In this document: in pieces, positions 41,201 through 51,005 of the stretch | Layout of the letters: each line of letters opens with the position of its first letter | How positions within the stretch are numbered: the stretch's first letter is position 1 | DNA from: Tetramitus jugosus | Taxonomy: Eukaryota; Heterolobosea; Eutetramitea; Acrasida; Vahlkampfiidae | Length of the DNA stretch: 64,000 bases | Reading direction: 5' to 3' | Assembly: GCA_937625935.1 (NCBI GenBank) | Contig: OW569386.1 | Location: 1 to 64,000, forward strand | Made by a program: the position numbers and the translations under genes | Notes under the pieces: generated by a model | What the model saw: only the letters and a program-made list of their open reading frames with translations | Told to the model about the DNA's origin: nothing | Databases searched by the model: none

Positions 41201-41283
41201 TTGCTGTTGGTGCTGTTTGATGATACGGCATTGCTTTTGTGTTGGTCAGGTGGTAGTGTTGGGCTCGCATTGTTGGTTGACAT
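38266..41283 (-). CDS. Zn2Cys6 transcription factor with PAS-like C-terminus
   Basis: The 1005-residue protein carries one binuclear zinc cluster at about 168-205 with spacing C-x2-C-x6-C-x5-C-x2-C-x8-C (in KKACVNCRVAHAAC), preceded by KKKRRQVK and followed by a basic ARKNAKK tail. This spacing resembles the gluconeogenesis regulators ERT1/AcuK of fungi, which also end in a PAS-like domain. Here residues 855-1005 (KSVLCIAVWRMDGLLYSASD) look PAS-like too. In between lie long runs of Q, N, S, T and His typical of transactivation regions. Zn2Cys6 factors are best known from fungi but occur in amoebae. Target genes cannot be inferred. The first ATG is at 41283; an in-frame TTG precedes it. Confidence 0.8.
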   Translation of the reverse strand: MSTNNASPTLPPDQHKSNAVSSNSTNSNSNMDQTSPFRSHFESFQQPQQQQQQQPFLSSPSPLSSSPFLNQQFSNLYFAPTIQQQQQQQQQQPSNTSNTNFSKSTANVVVVAARKNVRHREENAMSYENENDDDDDDKNNSNTSNNNNNVEESDSLTQPKKKRRQVKKACVNCRVAHAACGNERPCKRCVQHGLESTCVDVARKNAKKNMPQQASPPPPSSSSSSSSSSLSLSTAASGVAVGGSSGTTSNNHTNSNSSNNNSSGSGNSNSSNSFLITHPSSRSQLNTGVVTTATTANNNPNSSYFTTTTTPSATSITGVSLNDVNRTRSSSIPNSTTTATNHTNNTNMISSDPQQQQILLAQHYIPLLNTLAAQHQTLLNVVQQLQQTASQSHHHPHHTHHHSIPPLPPTPTPNLYRTSPSLMMPPPLNHQSQQLQPSPLLQQQQQQQRSLFGGISQQQQQQPPPYSLSSHSVGELSTTATTHTTASMSSMPPSSNVSPSVSTSVSPSNMFKPLQPQHQQLVQNTSQQQHLINLPLSSLRNNNNNNNNNNNSNTNYLSSSLPSTLPSYFHMMPNSHQHSHLSHHHQQHHHHQHAAPTTNMTTSLIHQPSSSSTSSHHSSNDSAVASAMMRSSMDNEMMNQESMYDDEESNDDKKFNQHFHAHHHHALSSSSLSSTNVMNSGSSGGRSQSLFVQSPAHAFSPSPDPVDWISTRSPATASTSGSPSTSFTNNQQSNSVVNGDDDDEEEVVRLAPNVELSDFQFNFIDDYFTKVFEEESPEETEQRLSRERSLSLVASQTSDHVTGSGSNDYEANDMAMSSFDSAQQSAPGGEIGGGSSITLGNKSQRTKSVLCIAVWRMDGLLYSASDSFLNCFNVQRSQQYSKTANLEDMSQIYNVDVNNDMEGSYSNLLHFGQIMSSSYSQPELEQVLAGKSKFFAGRAKLWPVQSSNPAQQTTASSFEESELGIENISAGPPAIDCHVSCYSVENGSDKFYSVSHVLIEFEDHP

Positions 41284-41950
41284 TGTCAAAGAATCACATG
41301 CACTTTCAAATGTTCTTCAAGCTTGAAACAAATGAGAAACGTTTGAGTGTGAGGAGGGGGTGTTGTTGTTGTTGTTTGTTGTAGTTTGTTGTTGGTGTTG
41401 ACCTCTTTGAAATCCTGATGTTTTATGTTGCTTGTTTGTTTTTTCTTCTGTCGCCGATTGCAAAAAATGCTCTTGCAAAATGTAAAGTTCGTTGGTGGTT
41501 GGTGATGTGTGTAGTTGGCTGTGTGTCAGAGAACTGGAGAGCTTTTTCCACACAAACGTTGAATAGATTGGGAGATAAATCAATTTGCCCTTGCGAGAAA
41601 TGTGTCGTTTTTTTGCTGTTGTCTTTGAGTTCAGAATGGAAAACTGCTTTTCCCCTCTATCCTTTGACGATGCCCTCCTTTACGTATTGGAAAATAGAAG
41701 ACAGTTTTTTCCGCATCCGATTTGGAACATGAGCGGAGAAACAGTTAAACGGAGTGAAGTTCAATCAGAAAGTTGACCGCATTACAAAGTCGACTGGAGC
41801 GAAAATTGTTCGAGAAGAGACACGAACGAAAATCGCAACGCCGCAAGCAAAAAACTTTATTCAACTAAGAATTTGATTTTTTCGTGTGAATTTTGATCGA
41901 TTCTCATCTCCTGTGACGACTTTTCAACCACCCAATCAATATTTGAAACA
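41284..41950. promoter_or_regulatory. Divergent intergenic region
   Basis: About 670 bases separate the start codons of the Zn2Cys6 gene and the S/T-P-rich gene, so both promoters should lie here. GTT and TTG repeats dominate the side near the zinc-cluster gene. Pyrimidine-rich DNA precedes the plus-strand ATG. No RNA gene or defined motif seen. Confidence 0.4.
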
Positions 41951-43774
41951 ATGTCCCAAACTGAACCCGGTAGTCCAACTTCTAGCAAGAAGAGACAGAA
42001 GAACTTTCATATGATTGAGCTTGATTGGGCTCATCAATTCATTTCTGCAGAGTAAGTTCATTGACTTCTTCACAAATCGTTCTGGCAACCAAAATATTTG
42101 TCTTTTCAACCACGCGCTGCAAAGTTGACAGAGGAGGAGAACTCTGCACAGTATTGTTTCGGGAGACACATTGTGTGGAGCTCAACAATTTTTGGACCGA
42201 GTTGTGTGTGGTAGAAGAGCGTTGATCAATTGGAGGCGTTTCCTGACTTTAGTCTCACTCACTCATTACTTGTTTTATTTTCCGTTTTTAGCTCAATATC
42301 AAATGATTTGGCAAAGAAGGACGCCGATGTGAAAATTATGGTTACTTCTCGTCGTATTAAGAATCAGGAAAATTCTCCATCTGATATTTTGTTCAGAACG
42401 CATCATTATGAGGTATGTGTCGCCATCCATCGACAGACATTATGAGGTCTAAGTCCACTTTCCATGGAATATTTGCAAAATGCTCATAATTTTTTTTCTG
42501 CTGTATTTTAGTTTACAATGGAGCCAAATGAAGCCTTCTTCAAGTCATGTGGTGGAAGGAATCAAAGATTTATCGTAGAGCTTAGACTCATTAAGAACAT
42601 GGTGCATCTGAAACGAAAGCATCCAGAGGAAGCCGTCTCTCAGTCCATGTCCCAGGATGCGCCTGGAAGCAGTCCACCAACTGAACCGTTTACTCCCACA
42701 CCTACATCCGGTGGACCTGGTACTGCCATATTCTCCAATGGTGACGAAGAGGATCAAGACTCACCTCCACTGAAGCGAGCTAGAGTAGCTCCCAAAATTG
42801 TACCAAAGTCCGTGAAGCACTACATGGAACAACAAAAGAGTCAACACCAACAATTTGCTTCGCCATCATCTCCCAACCGAACTGCGTCATCCTCCTCCTT
42901 GCCAATGACTCCACCAGGCACACCTCTATCCCAATCTCAAGCTCAGTCGTCACAAAGCTCTGACGATAAGCTCGTAGTGAGCAACAACTCATCTACATCT
43001 ACACCACCGTTGACTCCGTCCGTCCCGGTGTCCTCTCCAACACCCAAATTAGAGTTTGAAGATTTATTGCACAGTGAGAATGATCGGTATTTTGTGTTGC
43101 GAACAACAGATAATGACGAATTTAGAGAGTTTGTAGAGAATGATGTTCCCGTTATTACCTATACGTTTACTGAGGATTTGGTAACGGGCAAGTGGCTACT
43201 TAATCTCATTTGGCCAACAGAAAAGAGACCACTGAGCTGGAGAGGAAAGTTCTGTTTCCATCTCAGCATCTTCCGACGTGATGGCTTCCATGTGTATAAT
43301 CATATAATGAGCAAGATGTCTAGCCAATTCAGTATCTTCTCTAAACCAGATGTCTACCTGAAGAAAATTAGAAATTCAAGCTCCAAGTCGCCCAATGTAT
43401 CGCCCTCTCCAGTTAAATCTGCACGGCAATCTACGTCTGTCGCTTCCAAGCGCAATCGGTCACAGTCCGAGGTACTCTCAAGCGGACATATTGAAAATAC
43501 TTTGTTCCTACCGGGAGCTGACTTGAAGTCACTCCAGGCAGCTCTGGCTATGCCAATGTCATTCCCCATGTTGCCACCATTCAATATGTCGATATTAGGA
43601 GGATCGACACCATTGAACCTGATGCCACCGCTAAACTCACAAGAGATGAATCGTGTATCACCATCCTCACAACAATCACAGTCTGAATCCTCCACATCTT
43701 CTGCACCGGAAGGAGGTTCTGAAAACACCTCCAACTCTCAGCAACAAACTCAATGGAAGCCCAAGGAAGAATAG
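41951..43774 (+). CDS. Ser/Thr-Pro-rich protein, three exons, family not recognised
   Basis: Exons 41951-42051, 42292-42412 and 42512-43774 join across introns of 240 and 99 bases (GTAAGT-TTTTTAG, GTATGT-ATTTTAG) to give 494 residues. The first 100 residues form one compact unit spanning all three exons (SILFRTHHYE-type sequence, then FIVELRLIKNMVHL). A long S/T-P-rich linker follows, and a second compact region at about 185-290 contains WLLNLIWPTEKRPLSWRGKF and SIFSKPDVYLKK. The tail is S/Q-rich. The basic KKRQK and KLKRKHP-type segments suggest a nuclear location. I recognise no family; a regulatory protein is plausible. Confidence 0.7.
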
Positions 43775-43867
43775 CTCTGGCATCATAAAAATGGCCTTGA
43801 TTCGTCTTTTGTATAAAAAACAATACAAAAAATCTTGGACAGCGTCATTTATAGAAACAGACAAAGA

Positions 43868-44245
43868 ATGATAGTTCCAATAAAAAAGAGCACACTGAGT
43901 CTTGTCATCAATGATCGCCTCAAGGCAAGAATACAAAGAAATGACAAGAACAAAGAACGGTGCGAAAAGTGGTGCAACCTGACAGGATCTCAGGCATATC
44001 TGTGCAAGAAATGTGGATATGGCAAAAAACGGACTGATTTGTGTCCAGTGTGCGACAAACCAACTGGAGTTATTCAATTTCGAGCTCAATTATGCATGGA
44101 TCATGGATATGGTGATATGAATTTGAATTGTTGTCGGTGTGGAAGGTACTGTGGTTCAGCAAAAATTGTGGCTCACTTGTGCGCTGCCTGTGGCAACGGA
44201 CACAAAGAAGATTTTTGTTGCAAGATGGAACCGAAACAACAATGA
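43868..44245 (+). CDS. Small protein with three tandem zinc-knuckle repeats
   Basis: The 125-residue product has a basic N-terminus (about 1-45) and then three consecutive repeats of about 26 to 30 residues built on C-x2-C/H-G-x-G-x5/6-C-x2-C: AYLCKKCGYGKKRTDLCPVC, AQLCMDHGYGDMNLNCCRC and AHLCAACGNGHKEDFCCK. The pattern recalls the CxxC clusters of CRIPT and PHF5A but matches neither fully. Zinc binding is inferred from the ligands. It ends about 220 bases before eL30. ATG at 43868 is the first in-frame ATG; the frame is open upstream. Confidence 0.65.
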   Translation: MIVPIKKSTLSLVINDRLKARIQRNDKNKERCEKWCNLTGSQAYLCKKCGYGKKRTDLCPVCDKPTGVIQFRAQLCMDHGYGDMNLNCCRCGRYCGSAKIVAHLCAACGNGHKEDFCCKMEPKQQ

Positions 44246-44462
44246 GAAGCAACAGCAATGACCCATCGTTTCCAAGACCTCCACGATTGGTTCAATCATG
44301 CATTCTTTTCCATTCATTGCGCGCCTGAAATGCTGAGCGGTGTTTCATTGGTTGTAATGTTCCTCCGACTCGCTTCAGTCAACTTGCATATTAGCAAAAA
44401 GTTGCAAAATTCATAAAAAACAAACAAACACACCCAAAGTCAAAACTATAAACAATATCACA

Positions 44463-44798
44463 ATGGCAGGAAAGAGACAAAAGAAGACCTCTGAAAACAT
44501 CAACGCTCGTTTGGCCCTCGTCAACAGAAGTGGCAAGTACGATCTTGGTTACAAGGTTACCTTGAAGAACATCAGACAAGCTAAGGCAAAGTTGGTCCTC
44601 ATTTCCAACAACTGCCCACCTCTCAGAAAGTCCGAGATTGAATACTACGCTATGTTGTCCCACACATTGGTCCACCACTACAACGGTAACAACGTCGAGT
44701 TGGGAACTGCTTGCGGTAAATACTATGGTGTCAGCGTCCTCTCCATCACTGATGCTGGTGACTCCGATATCTTGAGAGCCATCAAGATGTCCGCTTAA
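44463..44798 (+). CDS. RPL30: 60S ribosomal protein eL30
   Basis: The 111-residue product is a full-length eL30: after a basic start come [59 protein letters not shown], and [20 protein letters not shown]. eL30 sits in the large ribosomal subunit and contacts kink-turn RNA; in yeast it also represses splicing and translation of its own transcript. Strongly biased codons (GTC, CTC, AAG, GGT) fit high expression. The leader upstream is A-rich. No intron is present. Confidence 0.93.
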   Translation: MAGKRQKKTSENINARLALVNRSGKYDLGYKVTLKNIRQAKAKLVLISNNCPPLRKSEIEYYAMLSHTLVHHYNGNNVELGTACGKYYGVSVLSITDAGDSDILRAIKMSA

Positions 44799-45117
44799 AT
44801 GATATAAAAATGTCCTTTTTGTCAGATGATTTTTTTACTTTTCAATTTGTGGCCCTTGGTCTCAGTTTTCTTTCTTCAGAAAGAGGATGACGTTGAGTCG
44901 AGTCTATTATTTTTTGCATCTCACTGGACCATTAATTCTTTGTCAACTGGCTGACATTTGAGAACTGTCGTCTCCTAACAATACCGCCGCAAATCCACAG
45001 AAGCACTGACAGTCCTTTGTTTCGGAAAGAACAACATCAATAACAACTATCGCTCAACAATAACAACACTACACGCCACAACACTTACACATTAATACGG
45101 TATTATTGCACACCACT
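44799..45117. other. Intergenic region between eL30 and the dynamin-like gene
   Basis: About 320 bases, T-rich after the eL30 stop and CAACA-rich before the next ATG, as seen at other starts in this window. Nothing else recognised. Confidence 0.4.
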
Positions 45118-48100
45118 ATGAAAGGATTTGGTAGAGCATTGTTCAAAAAGGACAAAAAAGACAAGAAACAAAAGAAGAGATCGAGCAGTGACTACAATCT
45201 CGATGATATTCCATCTGCTTCTCTCTCTGCACTCATGAATACTGCCACTTCAGGCACGATTGCGGCAGCTGTTCAATCAAAAGGAAATGACACCACCACG
45301 ACGAACACAAATACTGCTACTACATTGGGTAGTACTGCTTCTGCTTTCGATCCCAACTACAATAGAAACATGAACTATACACCTTCTGTCGGTGGTCCCA
45401 GTGATAATCTATCCACATCGACATCTGTGACCACAGTGAATGTTGTTCGCAGAGCTTCTGTCAGGCTACAACAACATCAACAACAACAACTACAACAACA
45501 GCAGCAACAACAACAACATCATGAGAGAACAATGTTGAATAGAGATCATGTGACCAATGAGTCAAAGTTGAGAGTTCAGAGAGATCAAATTCAAATGGAC
45601 AAAATGTTGGATTTGAAGCGTCGATTGAAGTTTATGAAACACAACACAGATGAAGATGACAATGAAATGTTGAGTGCGAGAAGTAAAAGAACTTCCATTG
45701 GACAGTTGACTCAACCTACGACAGATGATGCTCGCATTTCCGATGTGAAGCAGAGCCCGCCAAAAAAAGCAAAGTCTAGTCTTACGGAGGAAGTTGAAAA
45801 GTGGAGCTCATTCGATCAACAGGGTAGTAATGAGGATTATGGTGTCTGGTTCTCAAAGCTTTGTCTCTCTCAGCTCTACTCTGATGAAATGTTTGAATCA
45901 TTTTATGAGTTGAAGCTTTTGAGCAGACAATTGAACGTTCAATTACCGGTACCAGAGTTTGTTGTCATTGGAAAGAGAGGCCATGGTAAATCGGCCTTGA
46001 TTGAATCCTTGATTGGTTATTCTGTAAATTATGTGAACAGTGAGAATGTGTCATTGATTGAAGAGTCAAACACTTTGGCACCGACTACCATCAGACCAGT
46101 GATCATTCAGTTGGTCTATAATGACAGATATAGAGCTGAACCAAGATGCACAGTGTATTATTATGAGCAGCAGCTTGTGGGAGGTAATGGAAGGATGAAT
46201 ACGGATGATTTGGACTCATTGGCCCAACAGGAGGGAATGGAGGGGGGTGCTGAGGAAGAAACAGATAGCACTTTCCAATACGATAGACAGCGCATTAGAC
46301 AAATCAAGGTTTCTTCCGGTGATCTAACTGTGTCTGAGGTTAGCTCAGAGATTGAAGCACTGTGTAAAAGATTGAATTCTAGCAAGGAACTAACGAATCA
46401 GAACAGGGATCCCATTTATCTGCAAATGGAATATGCATACTTCTTTGATATGACTATTGTCGATACACCTGGTATTGTCAAGGAATACCAGACGTCCTCT
46501 TCGAATAGTGATCGCCATGATGCAGAGTCGGAGGTAGATGGTGAATCATCTGTTCGATCATGGAACGATATTGTAAATGAATATGTGGCACCATCCCATA
46601 GGCATATCATCGCAGTCGAGGAGGCGAGTGAATGGGCAGACATTGATATCATTAATTTTGTGAAGAAGTTTGATCCAGCATTGACAAGATCAACCTTTGT
46701 TTTCACAAAGTTCCATTCTCTGATCAAGGCCTTGTCAAATGATGAACTGCAGAGATTCCTGCAATTGACACCAAAAATGAATCAATTCTTCTTTGTTTCC
46801 TTGTTTGGTGCAAGGCTGAGAAATGCTGTGCATAAGGAGCGAGATCAATACGATCGTACAGTTCTTCATGCCTATATCAGAGATCGTAGGATGTTGAATC
46901 AGTTGAGATATGACACAATTTACTCGGAGAGTATGGGCATCTTCAAATTCAGGGCTCACATATTCCACAAGGCTTACTTGAATTATCATGCCAATATTCC
47001 TGAGGTATTGAGCTGTATTCGTTCATCAATTCGTGCTCGCGAGCAACAATTGAACATATTAAATCAAGCAGCATTGGCACAAAGGAAGATTAGGGATGAC
47101 CAAACTACAATTGCACTGAGAAGGATTGCTACAGAGTATACAACTAGCTTCTTGAGAATTTTGCGAGATTTGCTAAACGGTACCAGTTTTGGTCATCCAA
47201 ATGAAACAGGTCAGAGTTTGATGGATGAGATTGAACATGGTGTTGGTCCATGGTTAGACTCTAACTATAATCAAATCGATATACCTCGTGGTGATGACTT
47301 GCAATTCACAGAAGAGAATTTATATGGAGGACAACAGATGAGACGACTGTTGCATGAATATGAAAAGATTTGTGACGCATTGAAGCTCGGAGACTTAACT
47401 TATGATGATATTGGATCTGCTGCTGGTTTATCATCGGGGTCAAACACTGCTGGTTTATACTGGGCTTCTTCTGAGGTTGTTCACAACAGACTCATCCCTG
47501 AAATGAAGTCATTCTTGCAACAGTTGATACATAGAGCATCTTTTATTGTTAAAAGATTACCTGCTCTTGTTGACCGCATTATGAACGAAATAGCGAGACA
47601 ACCATTACTAAGGGGATCTGCACGTGGTGCAGCGCTCGATATGGAAAGATATGTGTACTTTAAATCTTATATTAGTGAACTGTTTGAGGAGTTTGTTGAT
47701 ATAGTTGCGAAGGTTGCTCATAATAAGTGTCTGAGTGAGTTCTATGAGACAAAGACAATCTATTGGAGTGCCCAACTAGAATTGAGAGGAATTCAAGTTG
47801 ACTTTTCAAATATTGAGCAATCCTTGATGGATATTTCAAGTCGATTGTTCACATTAACAAAGGATAGGATGGTCAAAGCAATTGTGATGAAAACATATAG
47901 CTTTTTCGTGAATCCTATCCAAAGTGATTTATGGGGATTCATTCATAGCAGATTAAGTGGCTTGTCCGATGTTCAACTCGAACAAATCTTTGAGTTGGAA
48001 GCAGTTAAGAACTCACTAGCAAGTGATCGTGCAAAGTTAAAGCTAGATTTGGAGAATCAGTACGTTCAGGAGAGTTCATTCGTGAAGTTTTCTACAATTT

Positions 48101-48945
48101 TCACAAAGGCCTTCCAAGTTGTTAACCAAGATCGATTATCTATCAGCCTTAAGCAAGCCCCAAATTCAAACAAGTATCGTTATGATTTACGTGGTTTGGA
48201 GACGGATCGATGGACGGATGAGAAGTTGAATTTCGAGGAGCAACAAAAGCAACTGCAGGCTTCCCTCGAACTCAACAAGATGAGTCTTCAAAGAAGACAG
48301 TCGACTCGTAGAGCAACTATACTTGCTAGAAGCCCTGCACGTGCAGAAGATGCAAAGATGACAATATCGACCGAGCCTGTTCGTGACACCCTCGAGTCCG
48401 AGCGAGTATCCACATTCGATACGGAAGATGATATCGACTCTGACTCAGACTCTGACGCAGAGGACTTGTGTGATGAAAACTTGGATTTGATCATTGATCG
48501 GTTGGATAAGGCTGATCCAAGTTTTACAAAGCTGGATTTGAGGTCTGTGACACAAAAACTGAAGATGGTATCCATTTATCAAATACAGGACTTTGCAGCC
48601 GCTCTTGGAGAGAATCAATATTTGAAGGTAGTTGACCTCTCTGACTCGGGGGTCAGTAACTCTGTATTGAATATGATAGCATTGTTATTGAAGGACAATT
48701 CTGTTGTTGAGTCATTGGATTTAAGCAAGAATGAGATTGATGATGGTGCTGTTCAAAGTTTGTGTAAACTTATTGAGACAAGTAACAGCCTGACAAGTTT
48801 GAATCTTGACAAGACCTATATCCAGTCAGCTGGTTTTGAAACACTGTATCACGCCATTAGCAAGAACAATAAGAGACATTTGAAGATTTCTTTGAATCAG
48901 TTTGCTTCTGAGCAGACTCGTGAAAAGTTTGGACGCTTGCGATAA
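45118..48945 (+). CDS. Dynamin-like large GTPase fused to C-terminal leucine-rich repeats
   Basis: The 1275-residue protein has a basic, Q-rich disordered N-terminus (about 1-250). A dynamin-family GTPase domain begins near 280: the P-loop is VVIGKRGHGKSALIESLIG, switch 1 carries LAPTTIRPVII, G3 is MTIVDTPGI, and G4 is weak (FVFTKFHSL; Asp of TKxD replaced by His). A long helical stalk-like region follows (about 560-1060). An acidic Ser-Asp stretch precedes about 150 residues of tropomodulin-type LRRs (LKVVDLSDSGVSNSVLNMI, VVESLDLSKNEIDDGAVQSL). Dynamins remodel membranes; I know of no dynamin-LRR fusion as a common type. The start is the first ATG; an in-frame TTG lies four codons upstream. 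Confidence 0.75.
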   Translation: MKGFGRALFKKDKKDKKQKKRSSSDYNLDDIPSASLSALMNTATSGTIAAAVQSKGNDTTTTNTNTATTLGSTASAFDPNYNRNMNYTPSVGGPSDNLSTSTSVTTVNVVRRASVRLQQHQQQQLQQQQQQQQHHERTMLNRDHVTNESKLRVQRDQIQMDKMLDLKRRLKFMKHNTDEDDNEMLSARSKRTSIGQLTQPTTDDARISDVKQSPPKKAKSSLTEEVEKWSSFDQQGSNEDYGVWFSKLCLSQLYSDEMFESFYELKLLSRQLNVQLPVPEFVVIGKRGHGKSALIESLIGYSVNYVNSENVSLIEESNTLAPTTIRPVIIQLVYNDRYRAEPRCTVYYYEQQLVGGNGRMNTDDLDSLAQQEGMEGGAEEETDSTFQYDRQRIRQIKVSSGDLTVSEVSSEIEALCKRLNSSKELTNQNRDPIYLQMEYAYFFDMTIVDTPGIVKEYQTSSSNSDRHDAESEVDGESSVRSWNDIVNEYVAPSHRHIIAVEEASEWADIDIINFVKKFDPALTRSTFVFTKFHSLIKALSNDELQRFLQLTPKMNQFFFVSLFGARLRNAVHKERDQYDRTVLHAYIRDRRMLNQLRYDTIYSESMGIFKFRAHIFHKAYLNYHANIPEVLSCIRSSIRAREQQLNILNQAALAQRKIRDDQTTIALRRIATEYTTSFLRILRDLLNGTSFGHPNETGQSLMDEIEHGVGPWLDSNYNQIDIPRGDDLQFTEENLYGGQQMRRLLHEYEKICDALKLGDLTYDDIGSAAGLSSGSNTAGLYWASSEVVHNRLIPEMKSFLQQLIHRASFIVKRLPALVDRIMNEIARQPLLRGSARGAALDMERYVYFKSYISELFEEFVDIVAKVAHNKCLSEFYETKTIYWSAQLELRGIQVDFSNIEQSLMDISSRLFTLTKDRMVKAIVMKTYSFFVNPIQSDLWGFIHSRLSGLSDVQLEQIFELEAVKNSLASDRAKLKLDLENQYVQESSFVKFSTIFTKAFQVVNQDRLSISLKQAPNSNKYRYDLRGLETDRWTDEKLNFEEQQKQLQASLELNKMSLQRRQSTRRATILARSPARAEDAKMTISTEPVRDTLESERVSTFDTEDDIDSDSDSDAEDLCDENLDLIIDRLDKADPSFTKLDLRSVTQKLKMVSIYQIQDFAAALGENQYLKVVDLSDSGVSNSVLNMIALLLKDNSVVESLDLSKNEIDDGAVQSLCKLIETSNSLTSLNLDKTYIQSAGFETLYHAISKNNKRHLKISLNQFASEQTREKFGRLR

Positions 48946-48963
48946 GAATAATAAATAATAGTT

Positions 48964-50655
48964 TTACGTAACACCCGATTGGTGTTGAGAAGCTAATTTT
49001 CTGTAGGCATGCAGAAAGTTCTCAAATTTGCAGAGTTGGGATTGGAGTTCAAACTTTGGGAGCATATGCTTCAGAATCTTGAATTGGACACAAACAAACA
49101 TTGTAAGAGTCCCCACAATTGCTCCTCCATGCTTTTCCATTCTGTCTGGCGTGAATCTCCAATCATCTAGATATTTTTGAAGTTCGTGCACTGTTTGTTT
49201 GTTTCTCGCGTTTGCTGGGGGTTGACTGAAACGAATTAACTTCAGCCTGATGTTCTGCAGCATTATTTTTTGTAAATACAACAAACTTTTCTTGTCGTGT
49301 TTGTTGTTCACAAGAAGTATTCCAAGTGCAAAGAGGAGATTTTGCGTGGTCACAGGGATTTCCTTCTCTGATCTCAAACTTTCTAATTGCTTTCTTTGTT
49401 CGTCAGTCTTCATCATCTTCAGTCGTTCTTGGAGTTGATGTATATCTGACAGAGGAATGCTCGATCCAATGGGAATTGACTTGTATCTTGTCAATAAACG
49501 TTCATATTTTTGTTCCCAACTATGTAAATCTCCATCATAGATGTTATCTTTTAACAACTGTTGCATTTTGGGATAGTAGTCAGAGAAGCGTTCTGTGATA
49601 CCATAGACAACAGATGGTGACCTGTCTGACATTTTCGAACTGGGACGAGAAGTTACTCTTTGGTTATCTGATACAAGTTCAGATCGAATTTGAGAGTGTT
49701 CAAAGAATGGCTTCATACTTGAGAGATAATGAGCTCCTGGAGAACATGGAGAACCTAGGTCGATTGGAGAACTGGGATTTGAGTCAAAAAATAACGAAAG
49801 AGCACCTTTAGGTGGAGAGACTATATGCTGTGAATCTCCGTCCGATTCAGAAGAGTATTCCATCCAAGAGGTTGACTTTAGGAAAGATGATATCGAGGAG
49901 TATCTAGATTTTGGTGTACTGATACTCTTCCTTGATGGTGCTCTACCTGCCCCAACTATCGCTCTTTCTTCATCTGTAGGAGAGGAATAATGCAATCCTT
50001 GATACCCGAGATTTGAGGGGGGGCTATCATCTGACTCTTCATCAGAATAAATGGGAAATATCGATTTCATTCTTGCGGAGGAGAGAGAGTTTCCACTCAA
50101 GCTCTGAGATCTCTGGAGTCTGGTAGATCTCGGGGTTAATGATGAGTCTTCACTCCATTTTGACTTGGGAGTCATGAACAAGGGAGATAGAGAAGTTGAG
50201 GAATGGTTGTAGACAATTCGTTGTCCATTAACAGACTGAGCTCTTCTGAATGGGAAAGGAGGAGTTTGCTGCTCCGGGTTTTCCTTCTTCTTCTCTCTTC
50301 GAGTGTTCATAGGAGGGGAAACCGAGTGTCTTGGAGAAAGTGAAGTATTGACACCAGTTACTGACAACACCACTCTTGAATAGCTTTCCCTAGAATTTTG
50401 TTTGATTGTTACACTTTTTGATCTTTCTATTCCAGAAACTAGATGCTTGCTCAGGGATACTGAAGCATTTACAGGTCGAGAAATATTAGATTTCTTGTGC
50501 AAAAGGATTGGACTTCCATTTCGAGCTTTGGTTGGAGAGGTACTTCTATCTTTAAAGTCCTCAAAGAGGTTTGGAGACACAGTGGAGACAGTGAGTGGCG
50601 AACCAACGGGTGAGGGAGTTTTGGAAACATTATGACTAATGTTGCGGGTATTCAT
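48964..50655 (-). CDS. Ser/Pro-rich protein of unknown function
   Basis: The 563-residue product is mostly disordered, with many SP and TP sites in its first 370 residues (SPVGSPLTVSTVSP, SLTPRSTRLQRSQSLSG), which suggests multisite phosphorylation by proline-directed kinases. The C-terminal 190 residues are predicted helical and globular (LLFALGILLVNNKHDKKSLL, then AIVGTLTMFVCVQFKILKHM). I recognise no family. It is convergent with the dynamin-like gene, 18 bases apart. Confidence 0.6.
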   Translation of the reverse strand: MNTRNISHNVSKTPSPVGSPLTVSTVSPNLFEDFKDRSTSPTKARNGSPILLHKKSNISRPVNASVSLSKHLVSGIERSKSVTIKQNSRESYSRVVLSVTGVNTSLSPRHSVSPPMNTRREKKKENPEQQTPPFPFRRAQSVNGQRIVYNHSSTSLSPLFMTPKSKWSEDSSLTPRSTRLQRSQSLSGNSLSSARMKSIFPIYSDEESDDSPPSNLGYQGLHYSSPTDEERAIVGAGRAPSRKSISTPKSRYSSISSFLKSTSWMEYSSESDGDSQHIVSPPKGALSLFFDSNPSSPIDLGSPCSPGAHYLSSMKPFFEHSQIRSELVSDNQRVTSRPSSKMSDRSPSVVYGITERFSDYYPKMQQLLKDNIYDGDLHSWEQKYERLLTRYKSIPIGSSIPLSDIHQLQERLKMMKTDEQRKQLESLRSEKEIPVTTQNLLFALGILLVNNKHDKKSLLYLQKIMLQNIRLKLIRFSQPPANARNKQTVHELQKYLDDWRFTPDRMEKHGGAIVGTLTMFVCVQFKILKHMLPKFELQSQLCKFENFLHAYRKLASQHQSGVT

Positions 50656-51005
50656 ATCAACAACATACTATTGTTTTTTCACAAAAAGTTATTCACACAC
50701 AATTCTGTGCATCCATACTTTTTCCTGTAATGGACTCAACAAGGGAAACAACGCGGATCCTGTTCCTCGTTTTTTGCCGTCTCTTCATAATCCAGGTAAT
50801 TCAACGCTTACTACAACAAGAGATTATGGAACAAAAATACCAAGTAATATTCAAGCGAGTATCTGGAGGTGTTGGTAGCTGAGTTTGTCTTCGATAGTGT
50901 AGCTCGCTTTTGAGCAACATCCCGCAAGGCCAGTTGTCGTAATTGGCCGCCTTCCAAAAAGAATTCCCGCGCAAAAAGACCATCAACAACAATCAAGTGA
51001 GAAAC
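50656..51005. other. Divergent intergenic region
   Basis: About 350 bases between the S/P-rich gene and the ABC transporter gene, presumably holding both promoters. Small frames here are unsupported. No RNA gene seen. Confidence 0.4.

Noticed and set aside
48964-50655. Cytoskeletal linker or kinase assignment for the Ser/Pro-rich protein
   Set aside because: SP/TP-rich disorder and an unassigned helical C-terminus are not enough to name a function.
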